Assembly: GCA_944327625.1 (NCBI GenBank)
Contig: CALVHL010000003.1
Location: 56,470-120,469, forward strand
Length of the DNA: 64,000 nt
Direction of reading: 5' to 3'
DNA from: an uncultured Clostridia bacterium
Lineage (GTDB): Bacteria > Bacillota > Clostridia > Christensenellales > Borkfalkiaceae
The translations under genes and the position numbers were made by a program. Below the pieces are notes generated by a model. It was not told the origin of the DNA, did not search any database, and worked only from the letters and a program-made list of their open reading frames with translations. Below are positions 7,696 through 15,713 of the stretch, piece by piece (the stretch's first letter is position 1; every line of letters begins with the position of its first letter).

Positions 7696-9699
7696 ATGCA
7701 GGGTAAAAAGACATTATATCTCGTTCTCAGCTGGGTTTTGGGGGCGGCGATAATTTTCGGCATATATTTCGCAGGCTACTATGCGTTGCCCTATAAAGAG
7801 GTAATGCCCTTTGTCGGGCTTGCGCTGGTTTTCGTCCTGCTTCTATGGATAGCCGTAAACGTCGCCATAACGATAAGGACGAGCAAGCGCTTCAACGCAA
7901 TGAACGCGCGTCAGGCATACGACTATTGCCTTGAAGTAAAAGGGCAGATAGAGGCGAACTATAAGGCGGCGGAAAAGGCTGTCTATTCCTCGCTTTCCAA
8001 GTGCTACGCCGCAATGGTTGCGCTGTTCGTGCTGGCTCTCGCCGCCGTCTTTCTCGTCGGCTCGGGGCTGCCGTCGTGGGGCATAATCGTCGCCGTTGCC
8101 GCCTGCTTCATATTGTCTAACTGTCTGTATCTTTTTTTCGTTCCGCTCATCTCGTCAGGGGAAAATGCAGATATCGGCATGAATGAGCAGGACTATTCGA
8201 AGCTTTACGCACTCTGCGAAAAAGCCGCCCGAACGGTCGGCTGCAACCGCTCTTTCATAGTGCAGGTCGGCGACAATACGGGCGTAATGGAGAACGGCAG
8301 GCAGGTAGTAATCATTCTCAACCCCGTCCACACAATGCTCTGCACCTCGGACGAGCTGTATGCCGTGCTGTTGCACGAATTTGCGCACGTCGTCAACGAG
8401 GACACGGGGCGTTCGTACCGCCTTTCGCGCGGGGCGGAGCGCTTTCTCGGCACGGATAACCTGATAATAACGCTTTTCATCTCGGCTTTTGCCGCAAAGT
8501 TCAGCATAAATTCGTCGTTTTACGATATTGCCGCAACCCGTCACCACGAAATGCTCGCCGACGAAGCAGTTGCAAAGTACGGCACAACGCAGGCATTCAT
8601 CGACGCCACCGCAAAGAGCTGTATGCTCACGCTGTTCGACCGCCTGCCCCGCCGCGAACTCAACTATGACTGCCTTGAAAGCGCCGAGCCCGTTTCCGAC
8701 CTGATGACGCGCCGCTACGAAGTCTATCTTAAATACAGACAGATCGAGGGCGACGGGTGGAAGAAAATACTCTCCGAGGAGTTGCCCGCCCGCATAGCCT
8801 CGCATCCCACGCTCAGACAGCGAATGGAGGCGCTGGGCGTAGAAAGCTATGACGACGGCAAGCGCGAGACGGACGAAGACTATATCGCCGAACAGAAAAA
8901 ACTGCTCTCTTTCGCCGACGGAATAGTCAGAAAGAGTATCGAGCCCAACTATGCCGCAATGCGCAAGGAATGTTATCTCGATATTAAGGCATTGCTTGAA
9001 AAGTACGAGGCGGCGGAGAGGGAGGGCAAGCCCATTCCCGAGGACAGATTGACCGAATATATGCAGGCGTTTTACGGCATAGACAACGCCAAGGCTCTTG
9101 AAATTGCCGACAGACTGCTTGCCGCCAGCGACGAATACGCGCAGGCGCATTTCCTCCGCGGTCAGCTGTATTACGACGCCATGGACGACCGCTGCGTCGA
9201 CGAGCTCCGCGCCGCCATAAGGGAAAACGGCAACTATTTCGAGGCGGCTAACGAACTCATCGGCAGCTTCGCCCTGCTTTCGGGCAATCAGCAGCTCATT
9301 GACGAATTCCGCACCAACATTCCCGAAGAAACCATGCAGAACGAGGACAAGAAAAAGAGCGACCTCTGGGATAAGTCAAAGCCCTTCTACGCCTGCAAGC
9401 TCGGCGACGACGTCAAAAAGGAGATATGCGACCGCATTGCCGAGTTCTCGGAAGGCAAGATAAAACAGCTCTATTTTGCCGGCTATGACGCCGACCGTAC
9501 CTATATAGTCGTAGATTTCGGCACGAAGAAACTGACCGAGAAGCACTACGATATACTCAATAAACTGTTTGCGTATCTCGATTCCCGCGTGGAGAATTTC
9601 TCCTACGGGCTGTACGACGCGGTTACGGCGAACGCGCTCTCCAAGGCGCATATTCAGCCCTTTTACGTCAAGCCTAAGATGACGATAAAAGCCGATTAG
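7696..9699 (+). CDS. Membrane-bound M48-type zinc metalloprotease with C-terminal repeat region
   Basis: A 667-residue protein. Hydrophobic segments near residues 10-28, 36-55, 100-120 and 125-145 suggest four N-terminal membrane helices. The zinc site follows: HEFAH (H227, E228, H231) with a downstream HEMLADE (E285) as the third ligand, the M48 (HtpX/Ste24) pattern. The region after about residue 430 is helical and resembles TPR repeats (ADRLLAASDEYAQAHFLRG), a layout seen in M48 proteases of the BepA type. It probably degrades or checks membrane proteins, but no substrate is evident. Monocistronic: own promoter upstream and a strong terminator downstream. Confidence 0.8.
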   Translation: MQGKKTLYLVLSWVLGAAIIFGIYFAGYYALPYKEVMPFVGLALVFVLLLWIAVNVAITIRTSKRFNAMNARQAYDYCLEVKGQIEANYKAAEKAVYSSLSKCYAAMVALFVLALAAVFLVGSGLPSWGIIVAVAACFILSNCLYLFFVPLISSGENADIGMNEQDYSKLYALCEKAARTVGCNRSFIVQVGDNTGVMENGRQVVIILNPVHTMLCTSDELYAVLLHEFAHVVNEDTGRSYRLSRGAERFLGTDNLIITLFISAFAAKFSINSSFYDIAATRHHEMLADEAVAKYGTTQAFIDATAKSCMLTLFDRLPRRELNYDCLESAEPVSDLMTRRYEVYLKYRQIEGDGWKKILSEELPARIASHPTLRQRMEALGVESYDDGKRETDEDYIAEQKKLLSFADGIVRKSIEPNYAAMRKECYLDIKALLEKYEAAEREGKPIPEDRLTEYMQAFYGIDNAKALEIADRLLAASDEYAQAHFLRGQLYYDAMDDRCVDELRAAIRENGNYFEAANELIGSFALLSGNQQLIDEFRTNIPEETMQNEDKKKSDLWDKSKPFYACKLGDDVKKEICDRIAEFSEGKIKQLYFAGYDADRTYIVVDFGTKKLTEKHYDILNKLFAYLDSRVENFSYGLYDAVTANALSKAHIQPFYVKPKMTIKAD

Positions 9700-9754
9700 T
9701 TGCGGCATATATGCTGGGCAATTGAAATTTTAATAGTATTATCAGCACAAAATC

Positions 9755-9779
9755 GGCGGGGCGTTTGCCCCGCCTTTTT
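9755..9779 (+). terminator. Rho-independent terminator of the M48 gene
   Basis: Stem GGCGGGG (9755-9761) with CCCCGCC (9767-9773), loop about 5 nt, then TTTTT. Confidence 0.88.
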
Positions 9780-10188
9780 GCTGCCCTGAAAGCCGCATAT
9801 TTTTCCCGCGCATAGTTTTTTAGCCTGCGATTTGCTATCTCCCCGCAAAGCCCCTGCCGCGCCCGATTTCGTCCGCCCCCGCATAGCTCGCAAACGCTCA
9901 TTAACCCGCCTCGCGCACATATAACGCGCACACATAATGTGCAAACGCTACGCCAAACCCGCCTCAAACTCGCCGCCGCACGCGCCGAAACCCGTCGAAA
10001 TCTGCCGAAGACGCTGAGCGATTTTGCCGCGTAAGATATGTTTTCCGTGCGCAAAATATACCTTTCAGCCGTCGCGCCCGCGCACGTGACATATATCTTT
10101 AAAGGCAAAAAGAGCAATGTTAAATTGTTTCACTATTTGAAATTTATGCTCATATTTGATTGATTTTGATTGATTTGCGGGCAATTTC
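9780..10188. other. Intergenic region with no gene seen
   Basis: No start-codon/ribosome-site pair or recognisable protein is found. The plus strand is C-rich up to about 10100 and AT-rich after that. GCAAACGCT occurs twice (near 9889 and 9952), and a tandem TTTGATTGA unit occurs near 10155-10173. These could be regulator-binding sites for the GH3 gene downstream, but nothing proves it. Confidence 0.4.
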
Positions 10189-10222
10189 TGCTCGTTTTTC
10201 AAGTTTTCAATCAAAGCGAGCA
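10189..10222. promoter_or_regulatory. Inverted repeat just upstream of the GH3 promoter
   Basis: TGCTCG (10189-10194) and CGAGCA (10217-10222) form an inverted repeat with a T-rich centre that ends 6 bp before the -35 box at 10229. It may be an operator for a dimeric regulator; the LacI-family gene at 14352-15380 is the nearest candidate. Confidence 0.4.
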
Positions 10223-10228
10223 AAGGCA

Positions 10229-10257
10229 TTGACAAGGCAAAAACTGTAAGTTAAGAT
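10229..10257 (+). promoter_or_regulatory. Promoter of the GH3 operon
   Basis: Consensus -35 TTGACA (10229-10234), 17 bp, TAAGAT (10252-10257). A leader of about 110 nt follows. Confidence 0.75.
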
Positions 10258-10313
10258 AAAGGCAAGTGAGAGAACTTCACACAATTTGTCAAAACGAATA
10301 ATTCCGCAGCGTG

Positions 10314-10358
10314 TATGGAAAAAGAGCGCGCGGGTTATAAATATAATTTTTTTCCATA
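10314..10358 (+). promoter_or_regulatory. Perfect inverted repeat in the GH3 leader
   Basis: TATGGAAAAA (10314-10323) and TTTTTCCATA (10349-10358) are exact inverted copies separated by 25 bp, ending just before the AGAGGAGGG ribosome-binding site. This could be a protein-binding site or an RNA hairpin that affects translation initiation. Confidence 0.45.
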
Positions 10359-10376
10359 GAGGAGGGAAACGACCAA

Positions 10377-13300
10377 ATGAAACTCAAAAAGTTTAAGCCG
10401 TTGTTCCGCGGCGTAGCGGCGACGACGGCGGCACTGCTCACTCTGTCTACGGTTGCCTACGGGGTTGCTAAATCCGACTTGGCTATCGGTTGGGTAGATG
10501 GGTTCTTCGGCATCAACGACCGTACCATCTATAACGAGTGGACGGAAGAAGTACCCGGTTATACTATTCCCGGCACGACGGAAGGCTATTCATATCTCAA
10601 AGGCAAGGAGTATGCTACCACCTATAAGACTGCCGATGAATATGCAACTGCCCTTAAAGAGCATGCTATCAAGCAGGGCGAGGAAGGCTTCGCGCTTCTC
10701 AAAAACGACAACGACGCGCTGCCCCTCAACAAGTCGACTGCGGGCAGCAAGGTTGCCCTTTTCGGCTGGAACGCATACAACGCACCCTCAGGTCATACGG
10801 GCGTAGTTGCAGGCAACGGCGTTGCAACCTCCGGCTGGGGCGGCGGCGTTACCGAATCCACTTCGAGAGAAGATCTCAAACAGATCACCCTCAAAGACGC
10901 TTTCGACAACATTGACGGCATCACCGTAAACAGCACCGTAACTTCCGACCAGTTTACGGGTAAGATGTCAAGCCCTTCCCGCGGCGGCGGTTGGGGCGGC
11001 GGCACGGCAACTCCCTGGGAAACCTATGAATATACTATTCCCGAAGTTGCGCCCACTACCGAGCAGGTAAACAGTTGGTCGATAGATAAGGCGTCGACGA
11101 CGGGTATTGTCGTACTCGGCCGTGGCGGCGGCGAAGGCAATAACTATAAAGTTGACGCGGCAACCAACGCAGACGATCCCCTTGCGCTTTCAACTGACGA
11201 ATTGAAGCTTGTAGAGCTCGCCAAGGATAAGTGCGCAAAGGTAGTCGTGCTCATCGTCTCGGCTAACGCAATGGAGCTCGGTCCTCTCGTAGAGGAAGGC
11301 GGTCAGTACGAAGTTGACGCAATCGGCTTCTGCGGTATCCCCAACGACTATCAGTATCAGGGCATTGCAAACGTGCTCGCAGGCAAGGTAAACGCAACCG
11401 GCGGTCTTACCGACACCTATGTATATGACAACAGCTTTACGCCCGCTTCCATCAATATGGGACAGCAGAAGTATAGCGACCTTGAGACGATCTCCGCAAT
11501 GGCTGCCAACGATCCCCTCGGCAGAACGGGAAGCGACACCAACTATCGCGCAGATAATTACATCGTCGAGGCAGAGGGTATCTATGTAGGCTATAAGTAC
11601 TACGAATCCCGTTACTACGACAGCATCGTAGATCCCGAGGACACCAACGCAAAGGCAACCGTAGGTTCGACCAAAGTCGGCGAGGCGTGGGATTACTCTA
11701 ACGAAGTAATATTCCCCTTCGGCCAGAGCCTTTCCTATATCCCTTACACGCAGGAACTCACCAGCGTATATGTCGACAAGACGCAGAACGGCGATATAAC
11801 CGCTAAGATTACCGTCACCAACAACGGCGACGAGGACGGTTATTTCCTCGCTCAGCTGTATGTAAGCAGACCTTACACCCAGTACGACATCGACAACAAG
11901 GTTGAAAAGTCGGCTATCGACTTCCTTAACTCCAAGAAGGTATCGGTCAAGGCAGGCGAGAGCGAAGAAGTTACCATAACTCTTCCCACCAGATATCTTG
12001 CAAGCTGGGATAGTTCCGCACTCAACGGCGAAGGTACATATATCCTCGACGAGGGCGACTATATCTTCACTGCGGCGGCTGGTTCGCACGCGGCTGTAAA
12101 CAACGTCCTCAACTATCTCGAATATCAGACCGACGGAACGACAGCCCTCGGCGAGGTAGAGACCTGGAACCTTGACGCATTTGACGAGGAGACTTACTCC
12201 GTATCCAACGGCGTAGAGGTAAGAAACCAGATGGAGAATGCCGACATCAACTACTTCCTCGGCGAAGATACCGTTAAGTATCTTTCGAGAAGCGATTGGG
12301 AAGGCACGTTCCCCAAGAACTATACCGACTATGTAAACGACAGCGGTATTCCCAGTGAAGAAAAATTCACCATCAAGGGCGCAGAGAAGGAAGACGAATG
12401 GATCACCGAACTCATCAACGCTCAGTATAAAATTACCCCTTCCACCAATGAATCGGAGTGGGCAAACGTCGAGGGCGTTCTTCCCGAAGAAGTACAGAAC
12501 GGCAACTTTGAGACCGTCTGGAAGTGGATAATGAGCATTGCCGTTTCCGATCCCGAAGCGTTTGCAGATATCCACTCTGACGAATGGCAGGCAGTTGCGG
12601 CTGCAATACCTCTCAGCACGGCTATATCCAGCGTCTCCGAGGCAGGCGGCACCAGCAAGATCTATACCGACCAGATCGGTAACCCCGGCAGCCAGCAGTC
12701 CGAGAGCGTTGCAGGTTATTCGCAGAAGCTCAAGCTCGATAACGGCAAGACCATGACGCTCAACGTGGCATCCAACACGCTGCTCGGTTCAAGCTTCAAC
12801 CCCGACCTCGCTTATGAGTGGGGCATTATGGAAGGCGAAGGCGGTCTCTGGCTCCAGAAGACCGAAAGCGGCAGCAGCTTCTCCAGCTCGGCTATAACCG
12901 TCTGGGGTGCAGGCCTCAACCAGCACAGACACGCATATAACGGCAGAAATTCCGAGTATATGACCGAAGATCCCATGCTCGCTAACCGCATAGGTGCAGA
13001 ACAGCTCCGCGGCGCAGTTGAAAAAGGTTCGATCTGCGGTCCTAAGCACATGGGCTTCAACGATCAGGAACTCAACCGTCAGGGCGTTGCTTGCTACATG
13101 ACCGAACAGAAAGTCCGCGAAACCGATACCCGTTGCTATGAAGGTGCACTGAGAGTAGACGAAGGCAACGGTACGGGCGTCATGATGTCGTTCGCTCGTA
13201 TAGGCGCAACCAACGTAACCAACAGCGAAGGCTACATCAAGCATATCATGCGCGGCGAGTGGGGCTTCACGGGTATCATCACCACCGATATGGGACAGAG

Positions 13301-13727
13301 CGGCTATCACGAGTTAGGTTCCATAATAATGGCAACCGTAAACGAGTGGGCAGGTTTCGGCAGCGGTACGTATTTCACGACCAATAACGATGACAGCTAT
13401 ACTCCCAGCAAGGCAAACTACATAACCCTCGGCGATGCAAGAAAGGATCCCGACTTTGCAGAACAGGCTCGTCAGACTTCGCTCTATCAGCTCTTTACGA
13501 TAGCGCGCAGCGGTAGCGGTCTCTATGTAGAGCGCGTTGAAAATGTAGGCGAAGACATTGAAGTTCCCGGTTACACCATTACCCATAAAGATCCCGCAGG
13601 CACCTTGGAAAAGGCAGGATGGGAAAATATCTTCATAGCTCTCGAAGCGGTATTCGGTACGCTCATGGCTGTCTCCGCACTCGCTTGGATAGCAGCCGAA
13701 GTATTACCTCAGAAGGAGGAGAACTAA
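10377..13727 (+). CDS. Membrane-anchored, circularly permuted GH3 beta-glucosidase
   Basis: A 1116-residue protein with a hydrophobic segment at each end (about 14-30 and 1086-1106), so it is probably membrane-tethered with the catalytic part outside. Domain order is reversed relative to most GH3 enzymes. The alpha/beta sandwich (EEGFALLKND near residue 103) comes first, then a fibronectin-III-like region (about 470-580), then the TIM-barrel part with KHMGFNDQE (near 890) and the nucleophile D971 in ITTDMGQ. This permuted order is known from the Ruminococcus albus and Butyrivibrio fibrisolvens beta-glucosidases. It should release glucose from beta-glucosides at the cell surface. A 4-TM partner gene follows at once. 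The exact substrate is unknown. Confidence 0.82.
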   Translation: MKLKKFKPLFRGVAATTAALLTLSTVAYGVAKSDLAIGWVDGFFGINDRTIYNEWTEEVPGYTIPGTTEGYSYLKGKEYATTYKTADEYATALKEHAIKQGEEGFALLKNDNDALPLNKSTAGSKVALFGWNAYNAPSGHTGVVAGNGVATSGWGGGVTESTSREDLKQITLKDAFDNIDGITVNSTVTSDQFTGKMSSPSRGGGWGGGTATPWETYEYTIPEVAPTTEQVNSWSIDKASTTGIVVLGRGGGEGNNYKVDAATNADDPLALSTDELKLVELAKDKCAKVVVLIVSANAMELGPLVEEGGQYEVDAIGFCGIPNDYQYQGIANVLAGKVNATGGLTDTYVYDNSFTPASINMGQQKYSDLETISAMAANDPLGRTGSDTNYRADNYIVEAEGIYVGYKYYESRYYDSIVDPEDTNAKATVGSTKVGEAWDYSNEVIFPFGQSLSYIPYTQELTSVYVDKTQNGDITAKITVTNNGDEDGYFLAQLYVSRPYTQYDIDNKVEKSAIDFLNSKKVSVKAGESEEVTITLPTRYLASWDSSALNGEGTYILDEGDYIFTAAAGSHAAVNNVLNYLEYQTDGTTALGEVETWNLDAFDEETYSVSNGVEVRNQMENADINYFLGEDTVKYLSRSDWEGTFPKNYTDYVNDSGIPSEEKFTIKGAEKEDEWITELINAQYKITPSTNESEWANVEGVLPEEVQNGNFETVWKWIMSIAVSDPEAFADIHSDEWQAVAAAIPLSTAISSVSEAGGTSKIYTDQIGNPGSQQSESVAGYSQKLKLDNGKTMTLNVASNTLLGSSFNPDLAYEWGIMEGEGGLWLQKTESGSSFSSSAITVWGAGLNQHRHAYNGRNSEYMTEDPMLANRIGAEQLRGAVEKGSICGPKHMGFNDQELNRQGVACYMTEQKVRETDTRCYEGALRVDEGNGTGVMMSFARIGATNVTNSEGYIKHIMRGEWGFTGIITTDMGQSGYHELGSIIMATVNEWAGFGSGTYFTTNNDDSYTPSKANYITLGDARKDPDFAEQARQTSLYQLFTIARSGSGLYVERVENVGEDIEVPGYTITHKDPAGTLEKAGWENIFIALEAVFGTLMAVSALAWIAAEVLPQKEEN

Positions 13728-13728
13728 T

Positions 13729-14253
13729 ATGGATTTCATCAAGAAGCAAGGTATAGGCGTTTGGGTTTCCCTCGCAACTATCGTACTTGTAATTATAGGT
13801 CTCATCATTTACTCTGTGGCGCTTGCCGCAGGTACCGACCTGACTATTGCAAGCGGCAGCCAGCAGTTCTATGTGCTTGACCGCGCAGAGGATATGGTCA
13901 TGACCTCGACCGTAGTTACCTGCGGCGTGCTCGCTCTCATATTCCTCGTAGTCGCAATCGCCCTCGGCGAATTAAAGCTCGAAGGCATTGCAGGCAAGGT
14001 CTGCGGAATACTCAGCGACGCGCTCAGAATAGTCGCTCCCGCACTCCTGATTGTCGTACTCATCAATTATCTGTACGGTTCGTTTACCGGTCTCGGCTGG
14101 ACGTTCTTCTCCAACGAGGAGCTGGTAATCTATCCCGAGGCAATCGCAGTCGGCAAGCAGGTAATAACGGCAACGATATTCTTCGCTATCGCGGCGGTTG
14201 CAAGCATAGTCGCATCTTTCTTCTCGGTAGTGAAGAAGGAAAAGGCTGAGTAA
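13729..14253 (+). CDS. Small four-helix membrane protein linked to the GH3 enzyme
   Basis: A 174-residue protein with about four hydrophobic segments (near residues 11-33, 57-79, 93-117, 143-167) and a lysine-rich cytoplasmic tail (VVKKEKAE). I do not recognise a family. It starts 2 bp after the GH3 stop, with GAAGGAGGAG as ribosome-binding site, and is followed by a strong terminator. It is therefore co-expressed with the GH3 enzyme and may help its membrane placement; that role is inference only. Confidence 0.7.
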   Translation: MDFIKKQGIGVWVSLATIVLVIIGLIIYSVALAAGTDLTIASGSQQFYVLDRAEDMVMTSTVVTCGVLALIFLVVAIALGELKLEGIAGKVCGILSDALRIVAPALLIVVLINYLYGSFTGLGWTFFSNEELVIYPEAIAVGKQVITATIFFAIAAVASIVASFFSVVKKEKAE

Positions 14254-14276
14254 ATATCTCTCTTTCCCCAAAATTT

Positions 14277-14312
14277 CGGGCGCACACGTCACCGTGTGCG
14301 CCCGATTTTTTT
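14277..14312 (+). terminator. Strong terminator of the GH3 operon
   Basis: Perfect 12-bp stem CGGGCGCACACG / CGTGTGCGCCCG with a 4-nt loop, followed by TTTTTTT. Confidence 0.92.
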
Positions 14313-14351
14313 AATCAGCGAAATATTTTAAATAATATAGAAAGACGCGCG

Positions 14352-15380
14352 TCATTTTGCCGTCGACTGTCTGCTTATGAACTGCGTCGAGACGGTGATA
14401 TTGCGCGAGGGTATGTCGGGATTTTCAATGCGGTTTATGAGCGTCCGCATTGTCTCCGTGCCTAAAAATTTCTTGTCTACCGAAAAAGTGCTTATGGTGG
14501 GCGAGAGAGAGTAGGCGTCAGAGACGTTGTCAAACCCCGCGACGAGCACGTTTTTGGGTATCTTCACGCCCATATCTTTGAGCGCGTTGCACACGCTCCG
14601 CGCGATGAAGTCGTTGCCGCAGATGAAACATTCGGGCATATATTTAAGCTTGATTATCTCCGCCTTTAAGCTCTCCGCGTTGCCGTAATCGAAGTTGTCG
14701 TCGCTGCACAGTATGTCCTCCTCGCGGTTGTGCCTGACCTTTGCGCCCACCAGCCCGAGCAGCATACCCATATACCTGTCGTGGAAGCTCATACAGTGCC
14801 TGCTGTCGCCCACGAAGGTAAACCGCGTCAGCTTGTACTCGTCATACAGCCGCCTGACGAGACGGCGTATGCTCTGCTCGTCGTTCGCGCTTATTATGTC
14901 GTATTTCCTGTCCGAAACTATCTCGGAATGGGTAAAGTCGTTGAACACCACGGGCTTGCCGAGGTTGAGAAGCTTTAATATGAATTGCTTGTCGAAGCAC
15001 TCGACGGCGACAATTCCGTCGGCGTTCAGCTCTTTAACATAGTTGGCGAACGCCGTAAAGGGAGTGCGCGCGCTATTATATATATATTGAAACAGCTCGT
15101 GATTATGGCGGTAACAGAAACTCTCAATGCCGCCGATCAGCGGAATGAAATAGTTTATATTGTTGAGCGGCTTGCCCGAGACGAGCAGTATTCGGTATTT
15201 TGCTGCGCTTATCTCTATCCTTTTTAAGTCGAGCGACTTATAGTTCATCTCCTGCGCCTTTTTAAGCACCCTTTCGCGCGTCTTTTCGGGCACGTACTGC
15301 CCGTTCAGCGCCTTCGCGACGGTATTGCGCGAAAGCCCCAGCTGTTCGGCTATGCTCTTTATTGTAACCGCCTTTTTCAT
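14352..15380 (-). CDS. LacI-family transcriptional regulator
   Basis: A 342-residue regulator. The N-terminal helix-turn-helix begins VTIKSIAEQLGLSRNTVAKA (residues 5-24), with the hinge helix and a periplasmic-binding-protein-like effector domain after it (e.g. DGIVAVECFD, CFICGNDFIARSV). The start chosen is the ATG of MKKAVTIKS, which has AGGGGG about 8 nt upstream; an upstream in-frame ATG would add 22 residues of non-family sequence. It lies convergent with the GH3 operon and divergent from the fructan region. It is a candidate regulator of either, responding to a sugar. Which promoters it controls cannot be told from sequence alone. Confidence 0.88.
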   Translation of the reverse strand: MKKAVTIKSIAEQLGLSRNTVAKALNGQYVPEKTRERVLKKAQEMNYKSLDLKRIEISAAKYRILLVSGKPLNNINYFIPLIGGIESFCYRHNHELFQYIYNSARTPFTAFANYVKELNADGIVAVECFDKQFILKLLNLGKPVVFNDFTHSEIVSDRKYDIISANDEQSIRRLVRRLYDEYKLTRFTFVGDSRHCMSFHDRYMGMLLGLVGAKVRHNREEDILCSDDNFDYGNAESLKAEIIKLKYMPECFICGNDFIARSVCNALKDMGVKIPKNVLVAGFDNVSDAYSLSPTISTFSVDKKFLGTETMRTLINRIENPDIPSRNITVSTQFISRQSTAK

Positions 15381-15529
15381 TTCATTATCCCCCTGACAAA
15401 AAGGACGATCTCCGCGCGTAAAGCCCGCGCGGCGTTGGCAACGCACGGCTTTTTCTTAAAGCCCGCCGCCGCAAACAGCGCTTCGCATACACCCCGCACC
15501 GATTGTCGGCCTTGCTACCGCCCGAACAT
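15381..15529. other. Intergenic leader region between the LacI gene and its promoter
   Basis: No gene seen. It probably holds the 5' leader of the minus-strand LacI-family mRNA. A nested hairpin around GCGTTGGCAACGC (near 15433-15445) is followed on the plus strand by CGGCTTTTT. The 15-mer CCCCGCACCGATTGT near 15493 recurs near 19582, next to the GH32 gene. Confidence 0.4.
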
Positions 15530-15558
15530 ATTGTAACTTAATACAGCCGGAATTGCAA
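15530..15558 (-). promoter_or_regulatory. Probable promoter of the LacI-family gene
   Basis: On the minus strand, TTGCAA (15558-15553), 17 bp, TACAAT (15535-15530), giving a leader of about 145 nt. Confidence 0.5.
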
Positions 15559-15607
15559 TAGCTTTTTTTACAAAAGCAAAAAATTCTGGCTTTGCCTTAT
15601 GTGCAAA

Positions 15608-15624
15608 TGCAAAAAAATTTTGCA
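15608..15624. promoter_or_regulatory. Shared 17-bp regulatory site, copy 1
   Basis: TGCAAAAAAATTTTGCA is an inverted repeat (TGCAAAA, AAA, TTTTGCA). It ends exactly 5 bp before the -35 box at 15630. A copy differing at one base sits at 22677-22693 with the same 5-bp spacing. Confidence 0.6.
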
Positions 15625-15629
15625 ATTTC

Positions 15630-15659
15630 TTGACAATGGCGGAGGACGTTATATATGAT
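15630..15659 (+). promoter_or_regulatory. Promoter of the secreted repeat-protein/GH32 pair
   Basis: TTGACA (15630-15635), 18 bp, TATGAT (15654-15659), about 54 bp upstream of the start codon at 15714. Confidence 0.7.
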
Positions 15660-15713
15660 AGATATACACAAATTATGTAAGGAGCGTACAGCGCACTTGC
15701 AAGAGGGGTAGTT

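Noticed and set aside
9674..10117. Minus-strand open frame in the 9700-10376 gap
   Set aside because: It overlaps the M48 stop and terminator and encodes Arg/Ala/Cys-rich sequence without a family match or a ribosome-binding site.
11190..12575. Long minus-strand open frame inside the GH3 gene
   Set aside because: It lies wholly within a well-supported GH3 coding region and has no recognisable protein features.
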